The notes: generated by a model from the sequence alone, not told the origin. Counted from the first letter of the stretch, positions 52,240 to 61,150 are shown. The stretch is DNA of 64,000 nucleotides from Rhizobium sp. P32RR-XVIII (GCF_012641395.1 NZ_JABAIH010000002.1:620001-684000), one strand, 5' to 3'. Numbers and translations: made by a program.

Positions 52240-52740
52240 TTACGACCTCCCCGGTTCAGCGTGCGTAGCTCGCATAAGGTTGTCGCGCAGCCGCGCCACG
52301 GACTTCTGCATCACTGGAAACTCCTCTCCGAGCCCCGTGGCCTCACTCACCGCCGCGGTCGAGATGGATTCAAGCAGGTTGCGGCCGGCGGGCGTCAGGT
52401 TCAGCCGCACCTGCCGTTCGTCGGCGGGATCGCGCTGACGTCGGACGTAGCCGATCGACTCGAGCTTCTTGAGGATCGGCGTCAGCGTGTTGGATTCCAG
52501 GAACATCTTTTCGCCAAGCGCCCCGACCGTCTGGTCATCCTCCTCGGAGAGCGCCTGCAGCGCGATGTATTGGGTATACGTCAGGCCGAGCGCATCGAGG
52601 ACTGGCTTGTAGACGCGGCCAAAGGCAAGATTCGCCGAGTAGACCGCAAAGCACAGGAAATTCGAAAGCTTCCGCCCTTCGCGGTCGGCCGCCGCGGAAG
52701 AGGGCGCGGCTATATCTTTCGCTGTTTGGGACTTGGGCAT
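52240..52740 (-). CDS. ohrR: OhrR, MarR-family organic peroxide sensor
   Basis: A 166-residue MarR repressor. LSNFLCFAVYSANLAFGRVYKPVLDALG contains the reactive Cys30 that organic hydroperoxides oxidise, and LTYTQYIALQALSEEDDQTVGALGEKMFLESNTLTPILKKLES carries the winged HTH. Oxidation releases DNA and turns on ohr. The C-terminal part has no further cysteine (one-Cys type). ATG 52740 follows GAGAGG. It is transcribed toward DUF3095/ohr (convergent). Confidence 0.95.
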   Translation of the reverse strand: MPKSQTAKDIAAPSSAAADREGRKLSNFLCFAVYSANLAFGRVYKPVLDALGLTYTQYIALQALSEEDDQTVGALGEKMFLESNTLTPILKKLESIGYVRRQRDPADERQVRLNLTPAGRNLLESISTAAVSEATGLGEEFPVMQKSVARLRDNLMRATHAEPGRS

Positions 52741-52775
52741 GGCATATCCTCTCAAGGGGCATTGCTATTCCATAT

Positions 52776-52804
52776 TACATAAGTCGCATCCGATAAAATC
52801 GCAA
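52776..52804 (-). promoter_or_regulatory. ohrR promoter with OhrR operator in the spacer
   Basis: On the minus strand TTGCGA (52799-52804), 17-base spacer, TATGTA (52776-52781). The operator copy TCGCATCCGATAAAATCG (52784-52801) fills the spacer, so OhrR should repress itself. It differs from the ohr copies at two of 18 positions. Confidence 0.7.
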
Positions 52805-53119
52805 TAGTATTGATAGGTCAAAACCTCTAAGGACCGGGCACCGCATACTGGTACCCGGTCCGTGTCGATTACGACAGTTGCTCTCAATCAGCGAATTCGA
52901 CAAGCAGCTCGATCTCGGCCGGCAAGCCCAGCGGGAGGCGGCGACGCCAAGGACGACACGGCCCGACAACATCGCCGTTCCGGAAGAGCCCATTGTGGAT
53001 ACCGCTTCGAGACGACGTTCACGGTCGGAGTGACCCTTCGGATCAGCCGAAACAGGAGGTTTCAACTTCACGCCAGTGAGCTCATGGGGAATGCTGCCAT
53101 CCCCCATGATTTTCGGACC
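52805..53119. other. Region between ohrR and dipZ with a gene remnant
   Basis: No intact gene. It contains the RidA-like remnant at 52884-52964 and lies after the dipZ stop. Nothing else is recognised. Confidence 0.5.
52884..52964 (-). pseudogene. Possible remnant of a RidA-family gene (C-terminal end, frameshifted)
   Basis: One frame ends LPLGLPAEIELLVEFAD-stop, the typical RidA/YjgF C-terminus; the preceding residues RVVLGVAA that match RidA (RTTVGVA type) lie in another frame, as after a one-base deletion. The N-terminal part of the family is not recognisable upstream. Short and uncertain. Confidence 0.35.
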
Positions 53120-54898
53120 TTATCCGAAGGTGAAGGCAAAGGCTTCGACACCTGGATCCTGGAACCGTATCTCGAAGGTGCGCTCCGCGACTTTGCCGGC
53201 CTGCCGCACAAGCTGATAGAGGCGTGTCTCCTTCACTGTCCCCTTGCCATCCTTGTCGACATCGGCCCCGTGGTCATCTCCCGGAGCCTTGCCGTCGACC
53301 GTCACCTGGAAGCGGATCGGCTTGCCGTCTGCGCCGGGGCCGAGAACGAGATGAAGGTCGCGGGCGCTGAACCGGTAGGTGATACCACCGCCCGCCCGAG
53401 CGAGCGTCGCTTGTTCCGGGCCGACGATCCAGGTGCCGGACAAACCCCATTCGTTGAGGCTCGGTTCGGCGATCGAATAGTTGCTCGCGGCGTCGGCCTG
53501 CAGCCTTTCAGGGGAGACGAAATTCGTCGCCTGTTGGTAACCGAGATAGGTTTCGCCGGAGCGGATGTTCTTCAGGTCCGGACTTGCCTCGGCGCCCTTC
53601 GCATCGGGCGTCACCGGCGCCCCCGCTGCCGTCTCGCTGCCGGCTTCCCGCAGCAGGTCCTGAATCGCTTGCTCGGTCTGCCCATAGCTGCCCTCACCGA
53701 AATGGTGGTAGCGGATCTGGCCCTTGGCATCGATCAGGTAGTGGGCCGGCCAGTAGCTGTTATCGAAGGCGCGCCAGATTTTGTAATCGTTGTCGATCGC
53801 GACCGGATAGCCGATCTTGAAGTCACCGACAGCCTTTTTGACGTTGGAGATCTTCTTCTCGAAGGCGAATTCGGGGGCGTGCACGCCGATCACGACGAGC
53901 CCCTGGTCCTTGTATTTTTCCGCCCAGGCGCGGACGTAAGGCGTGGTGCGGATGCAGTTGATGCAGGAATAGGTCCAGAAGTCGATGAGCACCACTTTCC
54001 CGCGGAGCTGTTCGGTAGTAAGCGGCGGCGAGTTCAGCCATTCCACCGCGCCATCCAGCGAAGGCGCACGGCCTTCCACGGGAAGATCGCTGCGGAACGG
54101 CCGCTTCGCATCGGCCGCCGGGATGATCGTGCCGTTGCTGGCGACCTCGGACGGCACGCCGCCGGCGGGCTCTGCATGGAACCTCTCCAGCAAGGCCTGT
54201 TCGAAGGATGCGGTGCTTGCATAGGAAAGCCTCGCGAGCAGGCCGGTATCGACCCCCAGTGCGATGGCGGCAACGCCGGCCAGAACAGCGGCGCCAAGCA
54301 ATTGGCGAATTCGCTCGCTGACGCCGAGCGACCGATTCATGCGGTCAAAGATCTTTCCTCCGACAAGCAATGCGACGGCAAGCGACGTTGCTGCGCCCGC
54401 CGAATAGGCGAGAAGGAGGAATGTCGTTTGCAGGTTGGCCCCTTGCAATGCGGCACCTGTCAGCACGAGGCCGAGAATCGGGCCGGCACAGGGCGCCCAG
54501 AGCAGGCCTGTCGCAATCCCGAGAGCAAGCGAACTCTTGACGGTGGGTGCGGCGCCTCGTTCGCCCGGCGCATTCAAAAGATGGTTTCCGAGACCGACGA
54601 TCGGCTGTGCAAGCTTACTTGCGATCCTCGGTGAAAGGAGGCTTACTCCCAAGAGGGCAAGGAGGAGGAGCGCGGCCAAGCGGCCATATTCATTGGCGCG
54701 AATGGCCCATCCACCGCCGACTGCGGCAAGTGTGGCGACGAGCGCAAAGGTGACGGCCATGCCCGCAAGCATGGGCAGCGTGCTCCTGGCGAACGGCTGT
54801 CCGGCGCGCGCGAAGACGAAGGGGAGGACGGGGAGAATGCACGGGCTGAGAATGGTCAGCGCACCTCCGAGATAGGCTAAGATAAGAAGCGTCATCAT
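53120..54898 (-). CDS. dipZ: DipZ-type thiol:disulfide protein (CcdA-thioredoxin fusion)
   Basis: A 592-residue membrane protein. The N-terminal CcdA/DsbD-like domain has about six spans (LAYLGGALTILSPCILPVLPFVFA ... GLLWAPCAGPILGLVLTGAAL, with the two redox cysteines in SPCILP and APCAGP). A periplasmic thioredoxin-like domain follows (LIDFWTYSCINCIRTTPYVRAW, CxxC = CINC), then a C-terminal DipZ-type beta domain (GLSGTWIVGPEQATLARAGGGITYRF). It moves electrons from cytoplasm to periplasm. ATG 54898 follows AAAGGAAACG. Confidence 0.93.
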   Translation of the reverse strand: MMTLLILAYLGGALTILSPCILPVLPFVFARAGQPFARSTLPMLAGMAVTFALVATLAAVGGGWAIRANEYGRLAALLLLALLGVSLLSPRIASKLAQPIVGLGNHLLNAPGERGAAPTVKSSLALGIATGLLWAPCAGPILGLVLTGAALQGANLQTTFLLLAYSAGAATSLAVALLVGGKIFDRMNRSLGVSERIRQLLGAAVLAGVAAIALGVDTGLLARLSYASTASFEQALLERFHAEPAGGVPSEVASNGTIIPAADAKRPFRSDLPVEGRAPSLDGAVEWLNSPPLTTEQLRGKVVLIDFWTYSCINCIRTTPYVRAWAEKYKDQGLVVIGVHAPEFAFEKKISNVKKAVGDFKIGYPVAIDNDYKIWRAFDNSYWPAHYLIDAKGQIRYHHFGEGSYGQTEQAIQDLLREAGSETAAGAPVTPDAKGAEASPDLKNIRSGETYLGYQQATNFVSPERLQADAASNYSIAEPSLNEWGLSGTWIVGPEQATLARAGGGITYRFSARDLHLVLGPGADGKPIRFQVTVDGKAPGDDHGADVDKDGKGTVKETRLYQLVRQAGKVAERTFEIRFQDPGVEAFAFTFG

Positions 54899-55232
54899 CG
54901 TTTCCTTTGAACCCGGGTGATCGGCGGCAATGTGCCTGGATCGGCAAGCCCGTGCATCTGGCCGGTGTGACGTATCCCGGATGTGTCCGGTTCTGTGGGG
55001 GAATGTACCGAAACGTTCAAATCGGCCGCTGTTGCTACAGAGTGATACAAAGCGCCACGGCAGAAATGCCATTCGGCTCGAGGCGATCTACGCTCTGGCG
55101 GCGCAATTGTATCAGAATGTGTCCGGGCCGCCGGAAGCTACATCCTTACTTAAATGCGGTCGGCTAGTGACACATCGCGGATACACGCGGCCGGTTATCT
55201 GCCGCTTGTGAACAATGCGACAGGAGAGACCA
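54899..55232. promoter_or_regulatory. Divergent promoter region between dipZ and the Tat hydrolase
   Basis: No gene is visible. Several GTATC/GATAC half-sites occur (for example GTATCC near 54971, TGATAC near 55040, GTATCA near 55108). The OmpR-type regulator encoded after the hydrolase is a natural candidate to bind here, but this is only suggested by position. Confidence 0.4.
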
Positions 55233-56285
55233 ATGTCAGAGGAAATCAACCAGCACCGCCGCCGTTTCTTCGGTGTGGCTGCCGTGGCCGTTGCGGCAAT
55301 CGAACTCGGCATGACCAGAACTGCCAGCGCTCAATCTGAACAGCCTTCCACGGCACAGTTGCCGGCTATCAAAGCCGGGAGCAACACATCCTTCGAAGCA
55401 TTGAAGCAGGTGCACGCCGGCGTTCTTGATGTCGGATATGCCGAGGCAGGCCCGGCAAACGGCCCTGTCGTCCTGCTGCTGCATGGCTGGCCCTATGACA
55501 TACACGCTTTCCTCGATGTGGCGCCGCTCCTCGCCTCGGCCGGCTATCGCGTGATCGTGCCTCATCTACGCGGCTACGGCACGACCCGGTTCCTTTCGAC
55601 CGAAACTCCTCGGAATGGCCAGCAGTCGGCCTTGGCTGCCGACATGATCGCGCTCATGGATGCACTCAAAATCGAGAAGGCCATCGTTGCCGGCTACGAC
55701 TGGGGAGCGCGGACCGCCAACATCATGGCGGCGCTGTGGCCCGAGCGCTGCAAGGCAATGGTCTCGGTCAGCGGCTATCTGATCGGCAGCCAGGAAGCCA
55801 ACAAGAAGCCGCTTCCCCCGAAGGCGGAGCTTGCCTGGTGGTATCAGTTCTATTTTGCCACTGAACGCGGACGTCTCGGCTACGAAAGCAATCGGCGGGA
55901 TTTTGCAAGGCTCATCTGGCAGACGGCCTCGCCGAAGTGGAACTTCGACGACGCGACATTCGACAGATCCGCGGAATCCTTCGACAATCCCGATCATGTC
56001 GACATCGTCATCCATAATTATCGCTGGCGGCTGGGGCTTGCCGAAGGCGAGGCTAAATTCGATGCTTACGAAAAGACGCTCACCACCGGGCCGAAGATCT
56101 CGGTGCCGACGATCACGATGGAGGCCGATGCCAACGGAGCGCCGCATCCCGAGCCCGCGTCCTATGCCGGTAAATTCTCCGGCAAATACGAGCATCGCAC
56201 CATTACCGGCGGGATCGGCCATAACCTTCCTCAGGAGGCCCCCCAGGCGTTCGCGCAGGCGGTTATAGATGTCGATCATTTTTAG
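55233..56285 (+). CDS. Tat-exported alpha/beta hydrolase (epoxide hydrolase/dehalogenase-like)
   Basis: A 350-residue hydrolase with a twin-arginine signal (HRRRFFGVAAVAVAAIELGM, then TASA). LLLHGWPYDIHAF supplies the oxyanion region, GYDWGARTA the nucleophile, an aspartate as in epoxide hydrolases and haloalkane dehalogenases, and GGIGHNLPQEAP the catalytic histidine. The natural substrate is unknown. GGAGAG lies before ATG 55233; the first in-frame ATG (55215) is less good. It is divergent from dipZ and ahead of the two-component system. Confidence 0.88.
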   Translation: MSEEINQHRRRFFGVAAVAVAAIELGMTRTASAQSEQPSTAQLPAIKAGSNTSFEALKQVHAGVLDVGYAEAGPANGPVVLLLHGWPYDIHAFLDVAPLLASAGYRVIVPHLRGYGTTRFLSTETPRNGQQSALAADMIALMDALKIEKAIVAGYDWGARTANIMAALWPERCKAMVSVSGYLIGSQEANKKPLPPKAELAWWYQFYFATERGRLGYESNRRDFARLIWQTASPKWNFDDATFDRSAESFDNPDHVDIVIHNYRWRLGLAEGEAKFDAYEKTLTTGPKISVPTITMEADANGAPHPEPASYAGKFSGKYEHRTITGGIGHNLPQEAPQAFAQAVIDVDHF

Positions 56286-56415
56286 CTAGACGATAGTCGT
56301 CCTGCGAGGCTTGTTGCTCCCCATTGCAGCAGTATGCGCCTTGAGTCGAATGTGTGAAGTCTAAAGCGAGTGGGCGGCGTGGCCCGCCCATGCCGGTGGG
56401 GAAGGGGGTTTCAAT

Positions 56416-57156
56416 ATGGACCATATCGATCACGTCCTGATCGTCGACGATGATCGCGAAATCCGCGAACTGGTGTCGAGCTATCTAACGAAGAACGGCC
56501 TGCGGACGACGGTCGCCGCCGATGGGCGGCAGATGCGCAGCTTCCTGGAGGCGAATGCCGTCGATCTGATCGTGCTGGACGTGATGATGCCCGGTGATGA
56601 CGGACTGGTCCTTTGCCGCGAACTTCGCGCCGGCAGGCACAAGGCGACGCCAATCCTGATGCTGACGGCCCGCAGCGATGAGATGGACCGTATCCTCGGA
56701 CTGGAAATGGGTGCGGACGACTACCTTCCGAAACCCTTTGCAGCGCGCGAGCTTCTCGCCCGAATCAAAGCGGTGCTGCGGCGTACGCGGATGCTGCCGC
56801 CCAACCTTCAGATCAGCGAGGCCGGACAATTGCTGAGCTTCGGGGACTGGCGGCTCGACACCGTCGCCCGTCACTTGCTCGACAAGGACGGGACCGCGGT
56901 TGCCCTGAGCGGCGCCGAATACCGCCTGCTGCGCGTCTTCATCGATCACCCGCAGCGCGTGCTCAACCGCGACCAGCTCCTGAATCTGACGCAGGGCCGC
57001 GACGCCGATCTCTTCGACCGGTCGATCGATCTGCTTGTAAGCCGCGTGCGTCAGCGGTTGGGGGACGATGCGCGCGAACCCACCTATATCAAGACGGTTC
57101 GCAGCGAAGGCTATGTCTTTTCAGTTCCCGTCGAAATCGTGGAGCTTCGCCAATGA
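56416..57156 (+). CDS. OmpR-family response regulator
   Basis: A 246-residue regulator: receiver domain with Asp11/12 and Asp55 (IVLDVMMPG), Thr/Lys sites LTARSD and KPFAARELLARI, then a winged-helix domain (LSGAEYRLLRVFIDHPQRVLNRDQLL ... RSIDLLVSRVRQRLG ... IKTVRSEGYVF). Its stop overlaps the kinase start by 4 bases (ATGA). Probably controls dipZ and the hydrolase. Confidence 0.93.
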   Translation: MDHIDHVLIVDDDREIRELVSSYLTKNGLRTTVAADGRQMRSFLEANAVDLIVLDVMMPGDDGLVLCRELRAGRHKATPILMLTARSDEMDRILGLEMGADDYLPKPFAARELLARIKAVLRRTRMLPPNLQISEAGQLLSFGDWRLDTVARHLLDKDGTAVALSGAEYRLLRVFIDHPQRVLNRDQLLNLTQGRDADLFDRSIDLLVSRVRQRLGDDAREPTYIKTVRSEGYVFSVPVEIVELRQ

Positions 57157-58475
57157 ACACGGCGAAACCCTTCGATCCTAGACGGCTGTGGCCGAGCACC
57201 TTGCGGTCTCGGCTCTTCCTCATCCTGCTGGCCGGGCTGGCAATTGCCTATGGGCTGTCCTTCAGCGTGCTTTATACTGAACGCTATATGTCTGCGAAGG
57301 CGGTGATGCTTGGCACGCTGGAAAGCGATCTCGCAACGTCGATCGCCATCCTCGACCGGCTGCCCGCCAATGAGCGGGCCGATTGGCTCGACCGGCTCAG
57401 TCGCGGCAACTACCGCCTTGTTCTCGGGCCAGGCCTCCCTGGTGTCCCGGACATGTCCGCCCGAGGCAGGGAGATTGCGGCGAAGATCGAGGAGGCAGTT
57501 GGCCCTCGTTTCCCATTGCGCATCGAGGCTATCCCCGGCGATGTGAGCAGGCTGCAGGCGCATCTGACCCTGACTGATGGAAGCCCCCTGACGATTGACA
57601 TTACCCCGAGAGGTATCATGCCCATCGCCAGATGGCTGCCCTATGTGTTTGCCATCCAGATGGCGCTTATCATTTTCTGCACATGGTTCGCGGTACGGCT
57701 GGCGATCCGCCCTCTCGCCGATCTGGCTGCCGCCGCCGATGCGCTGGATCCGAACAAGAAGAGCCCGGCCTTGAGTGACAAGGGGCCGAGCGAGGTTGCC
57801 CACGCGGCAAGGGCCTTCAACGCCATGCGGGATCGAATCGCGCACTACCTGGAAGAGCGCGTGCAGATTTTGGCGGCCATTTCCCACGATCTCCAGACGC
57901 CGATTACCCGCATGCGCTTGCGTGCCGACATGGCTGACGATTCTCCGGAGAGGGTGAAGCTCCTGCACGACCTCTCCGAGATCGAGCGCCTCGTTCAGGA
58001 CGGGATCGCCTATGCGCGAAGCGCGCATGGAAATGGAGAGAAGCTCTCGCGCATTGATCTCGCATCCTTCATCGAGAGCCTTTGCTATGACTACCAGGAT
58101 ACGGGAAAGCCGGTCTCGGTGAGTAGTATGGTGAGTGGAACGGTAGCCACCAAGCCGCATGCGCTTCGCCGCATTCTCTCGAACTTCATCGACAATGCGC
58201 TGAAGTTTGGCAGTTCAGCGGAGATCAGCGTCGAGCGAAGAGAAGGCGGCGACATCGCCATTACGATCATGGATCGCGGCCCGGGCATTCCGGAAGATCA
58301 GCTCGAAGCTGCCATGCAGCCTTTCTTCCGGCTTGAGCAATCCCGCAATCGGGAGACGGGCGGAACCGGTCTCGGTCTCGCCATCGCGCAACAGCTGACC
58401 GCCGCGATCGGCGGCCAGATGAGGCTTTACAACCGTGCCGGCGGCGGCCTCGCAGCAGAAATTGTCATCCGTTAG
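57153..58475 (+). CDS. EnvZ-type sensor histidine kinase
   Basis: A 440-residue kinase with two spans (about 21-41 and 161-183), a periplasmic region of about 120 residues, a HAMP domain (RLAIRPLADLAAAADAL) and the HisKA region with His245 (AISHDLQTPITRMRLRAD). The ATPase has NFIDNALKFG, DRGPGIPED and TGLGLAIAQQL. Its last 36 residues are nearly repeated in a fragment at 60966-61075. Confidence 0.93.
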   Translation: MNTAKPFDPRRLWPSTLRSRLFLILLAGLAIAYGLSFSVLYTERYMSAKAVMLGTLESDLATSIAILDRLPANERADWLDRLSRGNYRLVLGPGLPGVPDMSARGREIAAKIEEAVGPRFPLRIEAIPGDVSRLQAHLTLTDGSPLTIDITPRGIMPIARWLPYVFAIQMALIIFCTWFAVRLAIRPLADLAAAADALDPNKKSPALSDKGPSEVAHAARAFNAMRDRIAHYLEERVQILAAISHDLQTPITRMRLRADMADDSPERVKLLHDLSEIERLVQDGIAYARSAHGNGEKLSRIDLASFIESLCYDYQDTGKPVSVSSMVSGTVATKPHALRRILSNFIDNALKFGSSAEISVERREGGDIAITIMDRGPGIPEDQLEAAMQPFFRLEQSRNRETGGTGLGLAIAQQLTAAIGGQMRLYNRAGGGLAAEIVIR

Positions 58476-58525
58476 CTGGCGCTCAAGCGCCTTCGGAGGT
58501 TGCTTCCCTCTGGCCGGACTTTGTA

Positions 58526-59428
58526 CTAGCGGACCGCCTGCTTGAACTTCGCCGGCGTCAAGCCGGTCGCGCGTCGAAATGCGCGCGTAAAACTCGATTG
58601 CGACGAATATTGACAATCAAAGGCAATCTCGCTGAGTGACATCTGGCCGATCGTGAGGAGTTTCTTTGCGCGCTCCAGCCGGCGTCCACTTACATAGCTA
58701 TGCGGTGGCGTCCCGACGCTGGCCGCAAATGCCCGCGTAAAATGGAAGACGCTCAGACACGCTATGCTCGCCAGATCGCTCACTGTGATTTCCTCGGTGA
58801 GATGCTCTTCAATGTAGGCAAGAACACGCCGCAATCTGACGTTATCCAGTCCAAGTGTCGGCTGGCGTTCTAAACGACGTACCGGACTCTCTGAATGGTC
58901 ATGAAGGAGTCGGGCCGCCAGAAAGAGCGATGCAGTCTCGACCAGCATACGTCCGGACATCGTCGGATCGGCCATTTCACGCAGTATAGACAAAGCGATC
59001 TGGCTGATAATGCCGTCCTGCACGCCGGAACTATAGCGGATCGCCTGTCCGGGGACCCGAGGCACGCTGAAGTCTGTCGCCAAGCGGGCGAAAGCGGAGG
59101 ATGGAAGATAAAGGTGAGCAACTTGTAGTTCTTCCGATGCGATGTGGATTGCGTCGGCTTTGGCGGCCATGGGATTAAGCCAAATCGTACCGTCCGTGGG
59201 CCGAACGCATCGCCGCTCTCCTCCGATTTTGCAGGTCACCGCTCCTTCATCCGAGCCACTGACTATGACTGCTATTTCCAGATCCTCTCCTTCAGCACCC
59301 GGTCCTTCACAGCTGGAATGAGATCGAAGTTCTGCAAAGAGCGTCGACCATCCCAAATCGCCCGAAGACCTGAGCAGACGGGAGGCAGGGTATTTTCTGT
59401 AACCCTGTGAATGCAGTTCATCCAACAT
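58526..59428 (-). CDS. AraC-family transcriptional regulator
   Basis: A 300-residue regulator. The C-terminal 100 residues form two HTH motifs (LTEEITVSDLASIACLSVFHFTRAFAASVGTPPHSYV and MSLSEIAFDCQYSSQSSFTRAFRRATGLTPAKF), the AraC DNA-binding domain. The N-terminal part is a cupin-like effector domain (EIAVIVSGSDEGAVTCKIGGERRCVRPTDGTIWLNP). The start is uncertain: ATG 59428 is chosen but has no good ribosome binding site, and ATG 59500 or further upstream is possible. It probably controls the esterase ahead of it. Confidence 0.85.
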   Translation of the reverse strand: MLDELHSQGYRKYPASRLLRSSGDLGWSTLFAELRSHSSCEGPGAEGEDLEIAVIVSGSDEGAVTCKIGGERRCVRPTDGTIWLNPMAAKADAIHIASEELQVAHLYLPSSAFARLATDFSVPRVPGQAIRYSSGVQDGIISQIALSILREMADPTMSGRMLVETASLFLAARLLHDHSESPVRRLERQPTLGLDNVRLRRVLAYIEEHLTEEITVSDLASIACLSVFHFTRAFAASVGTPPHSYVSGRRLERAKKLLTIGQMSLSEIAFDCQYSSQSSFTRAFRRATGLTPAKFKQAVR

Positions 59429-59611
59429 GTCAGCGCACCAACAAGTATGAGGCAACAGCCTGTCCGACGGTAATGACCTAGACGGTCTACAGTCGGCCAT
59501 GACCAGCCACAACCTGCACCTCAGGATAGGAGAATTTGGTCTAATTCTTTGATAAAGAGCCAAATCTCGGTGCTGTTATTCGTTGTATCCGTGCGCCAGC
59601 GCTATTGTTTA

Positions 59612-59654
59612 CCGATCTGACCCGACGGTGCGATGCGCCGCCGGGTCAGATCGG
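59612..59654 (-). terminator. Terminator of the esterase gene
   Basis: CCGATCTGACCCG pairs perfectly with CGGGTCAGATCGG (13 bp), 6 bases after the stop at 59660, with a 17-base loop and TAAACAATAG downstream on the minus strand. Confidence 0.75.
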
Positions 59655-59659
59655 ACCAC

Positions 59660-60703
59660 CTAGTTGTTGATCGGCTCGAGGTGCTGACGCAGACCATCAT
59701 TGATCTGCTTGATCGCCGCGTCCGTGGAAGGAACGTTGCGAAGCGCGTTCAGAAGCACGAAATCATGGATCGTGCCGTTATAGCGAACCGCATCGACCTT
59801 GACTCCCGCATCCTTTAGTCTTCGGGCGTAGGCTTCGCCTTCATCACGCAACGGATCGTTCTCCGCCGTGATGACGAGCGCGGGAGGCAGGCCCTTTAGC
59901 TCTTCGTTGCTTGCGCGTAGAGGCGAAACGTAGGGATTGTTTCGAGTCTTCTCATCCGGCGCGTAGAGATCCCATCCGTACTTCATAAATGCCTGGGCCA
60001 GGAACCTGCCTGTTCCGTACTCGTGATACGACTGAGTGTCCACGCTGGCGTCGGTAGCCGGAATGAGAAGGACCTGATACGCGATCTTGGGCCCTTTACG
60101 ATCCTTGCTCATGAGAGACAGCGCGGCGGTCATATTCCCGCCGACGGAGTTGCCGGCAACGGCGATGCGACTGCCGTCAGCACCCAGTTCATCGGCGTGC
60201 TCGGCGACCCATTTCAGCGCCGCATAGGATTCCTCAAGCTGAGTCGGGAATTTCGCCGCCGGCAAGGGCGTGTATTCGACGAAAACACCAACTTGTCCCG
60301 AGCCGACGACGAGATCGCGGAGCAAACGCTGATGGTTCTCGAAATTCCCAACGATCCAAACCCCGCCGTGTATGAAGAAGAGGACACCTGGCTTTCCGCT
60401 CAAGTGTTCGGGCTTCATGATGTAGAGTTTCACTTGCCGCCCGTCCTGGGAGATGACCTTTTCAGTCGTCGTAACTCCGCTCATGTCGACGGGCGTCTTG
60501 GACTGCAGGCCCGTGAGGATATCTTGCGGCTTCGGTTGGGGCAGCTCCCAGAATGCGCTGCTGTCCTTGTTGATCTCAGCCAGGAACGACCGGATCTCGG
60601 GATCGATTCGTGGATCGGTGTTGGCGTCGGCAGCTATTGCGATCGTTTGGGTCATGAGAGTTGCTCCTATCAATGCGCTTGCGAATGTGCGGATGCGGCC
60701 CAT
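59660..60703 (-). CDS. Exported HSL-family alpha/beta hydrolase (esterase)
   Basis: A 347-residue esterase of the hormone-sensitive lipase type with a signal peptide (about 1-26, FASALIGATLMTQTIAIAADA). FFIHGGVWIVGN is the HGG(G) oxyanion motif with Val at the fourth position, AVAGNSVGGNM the nucleophile (GxSxG), ENDPLRDEG the acid and GTIHDF the histidine. The family hydrolyses short-chain esters. GGAG lies before the ATG. The AraC gene is downstream on the same strand, and a terminator follows the stop. Confidence 0.88.
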   Translation of the reverse strand: MGRIRTFASALIGATLMTQTIAIAADANTDPRIDPEIRSFLAEINKDSSAFWELPQPKPQDILTGLQSKTPVDMSGVTTTEKVISQDGRQVKLYIMKPEHLSGKPGVLFFIHGGVWIVGNFENHQRLLRDLVVGSGQVGVFVEYTPLPAAKFPTQLEESYAALKWVAEHADELGADGSRIAVAGNSVGGNMTAALSLMSKDRKGPKIAYQVLLIPATDASVDTQSYHEYGTGRFLAQAFMKYGWDLYAPDEKTRNNPYVSPLRASNEELKGLPPALVITAENDPLRDEGEAYARRLKDAGVKVDAVRYNGTIHDFVLLNALRNVPSTDAAIKQINDGLRQHLEPINN

Positions 60704-61150
60704 GGGAATGCTCCGTATATTGGGGGGCGTCAGTTTGCGTGACCATTTTTAGGGGCTCGGCGAGAAGCCCTCTCTGCCGTTCCTGCTGTTGTTTTGACTG
60801 ATCTTGCGCTTTGCAGGGGCCGATCTTCACCCGCGACATGCCGGTATTGCCGCGACCACGCGGAGTGCAGGCTGTGGCGGCTGATGCTCAAGCTGCCCGC
60901 GATGCGTGGCCGGCTGCAAATGCTTGCGGCCAGGTCACGGCGTCTCGATGATCTTTTCGAAGCCTCCGGTCTCGGCCTTGCCATCGCACAGCAGCTGACC
61001 GCCACGATCGGCGGCCAGATGAGGCTTTACAACCGTGCCGGCGGAGGCCTCGCAGCAGAAATTGTCATCCGCTAGGCGTCACGTTGCTCGGCGCATACCA
61101 ACATATGGCATGGCTGGACTCCGCAGCCAGGGATGCACGCGCCTCTAGCT
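60704..61150. other. Intergenic region with a duplicated kinase fragment
   Basis: No intact gene. It contains the 110-bp copy of the sensor-kinase 3' end. The open frame leading into it (about 60794-60965) encodes a basic helical stretch (RLWRLMLKLPAMRGRLQMLAARSRRLDDLFEA) that I could not place; it may belong to another broken gene. Confidence 0.5.
60966..61075 (+). pseudogene. Duplicated 3' fragment of the EnvZ-type kinase gene
   Basis: Aligns with the kinase gene's last 110 bases (58366-58475) with about 7 mismatches, including the stop. It encodes GLGLAIAQQLTATIGGQMRL and then YNRAGGGLAAEIVIR-stop. No start or upstream kinase sequence accompanies it, so it is a remnant. The two copies flank the AraC regulator and esterase genes in the same orientation. 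Confidence 0.85.

Noticed and set aside
52775..53107. A 110-codon minus-strand frame between ohrR and dipZ
   Set aside because: It mixes intergenic and promoter sequence (it runs over the ohrR operator) and looks like no protein; only the RidA-like end was kept as a possible remnant.
52862..54634. A 590-codon open frame opposite dipZ
   Set aside because: The minus-strand dipZ frame has CcdA, thioredoxin and C-terminal domain signatures; the opposite frame has no recognisable domain and low-complexity Arg/Gly composition.
60576..60839. Minus-strand frame across the esterase start
   Set aside because: It overlaps the esterase signal peptide in another frame and has no motif or ribosome binding site.
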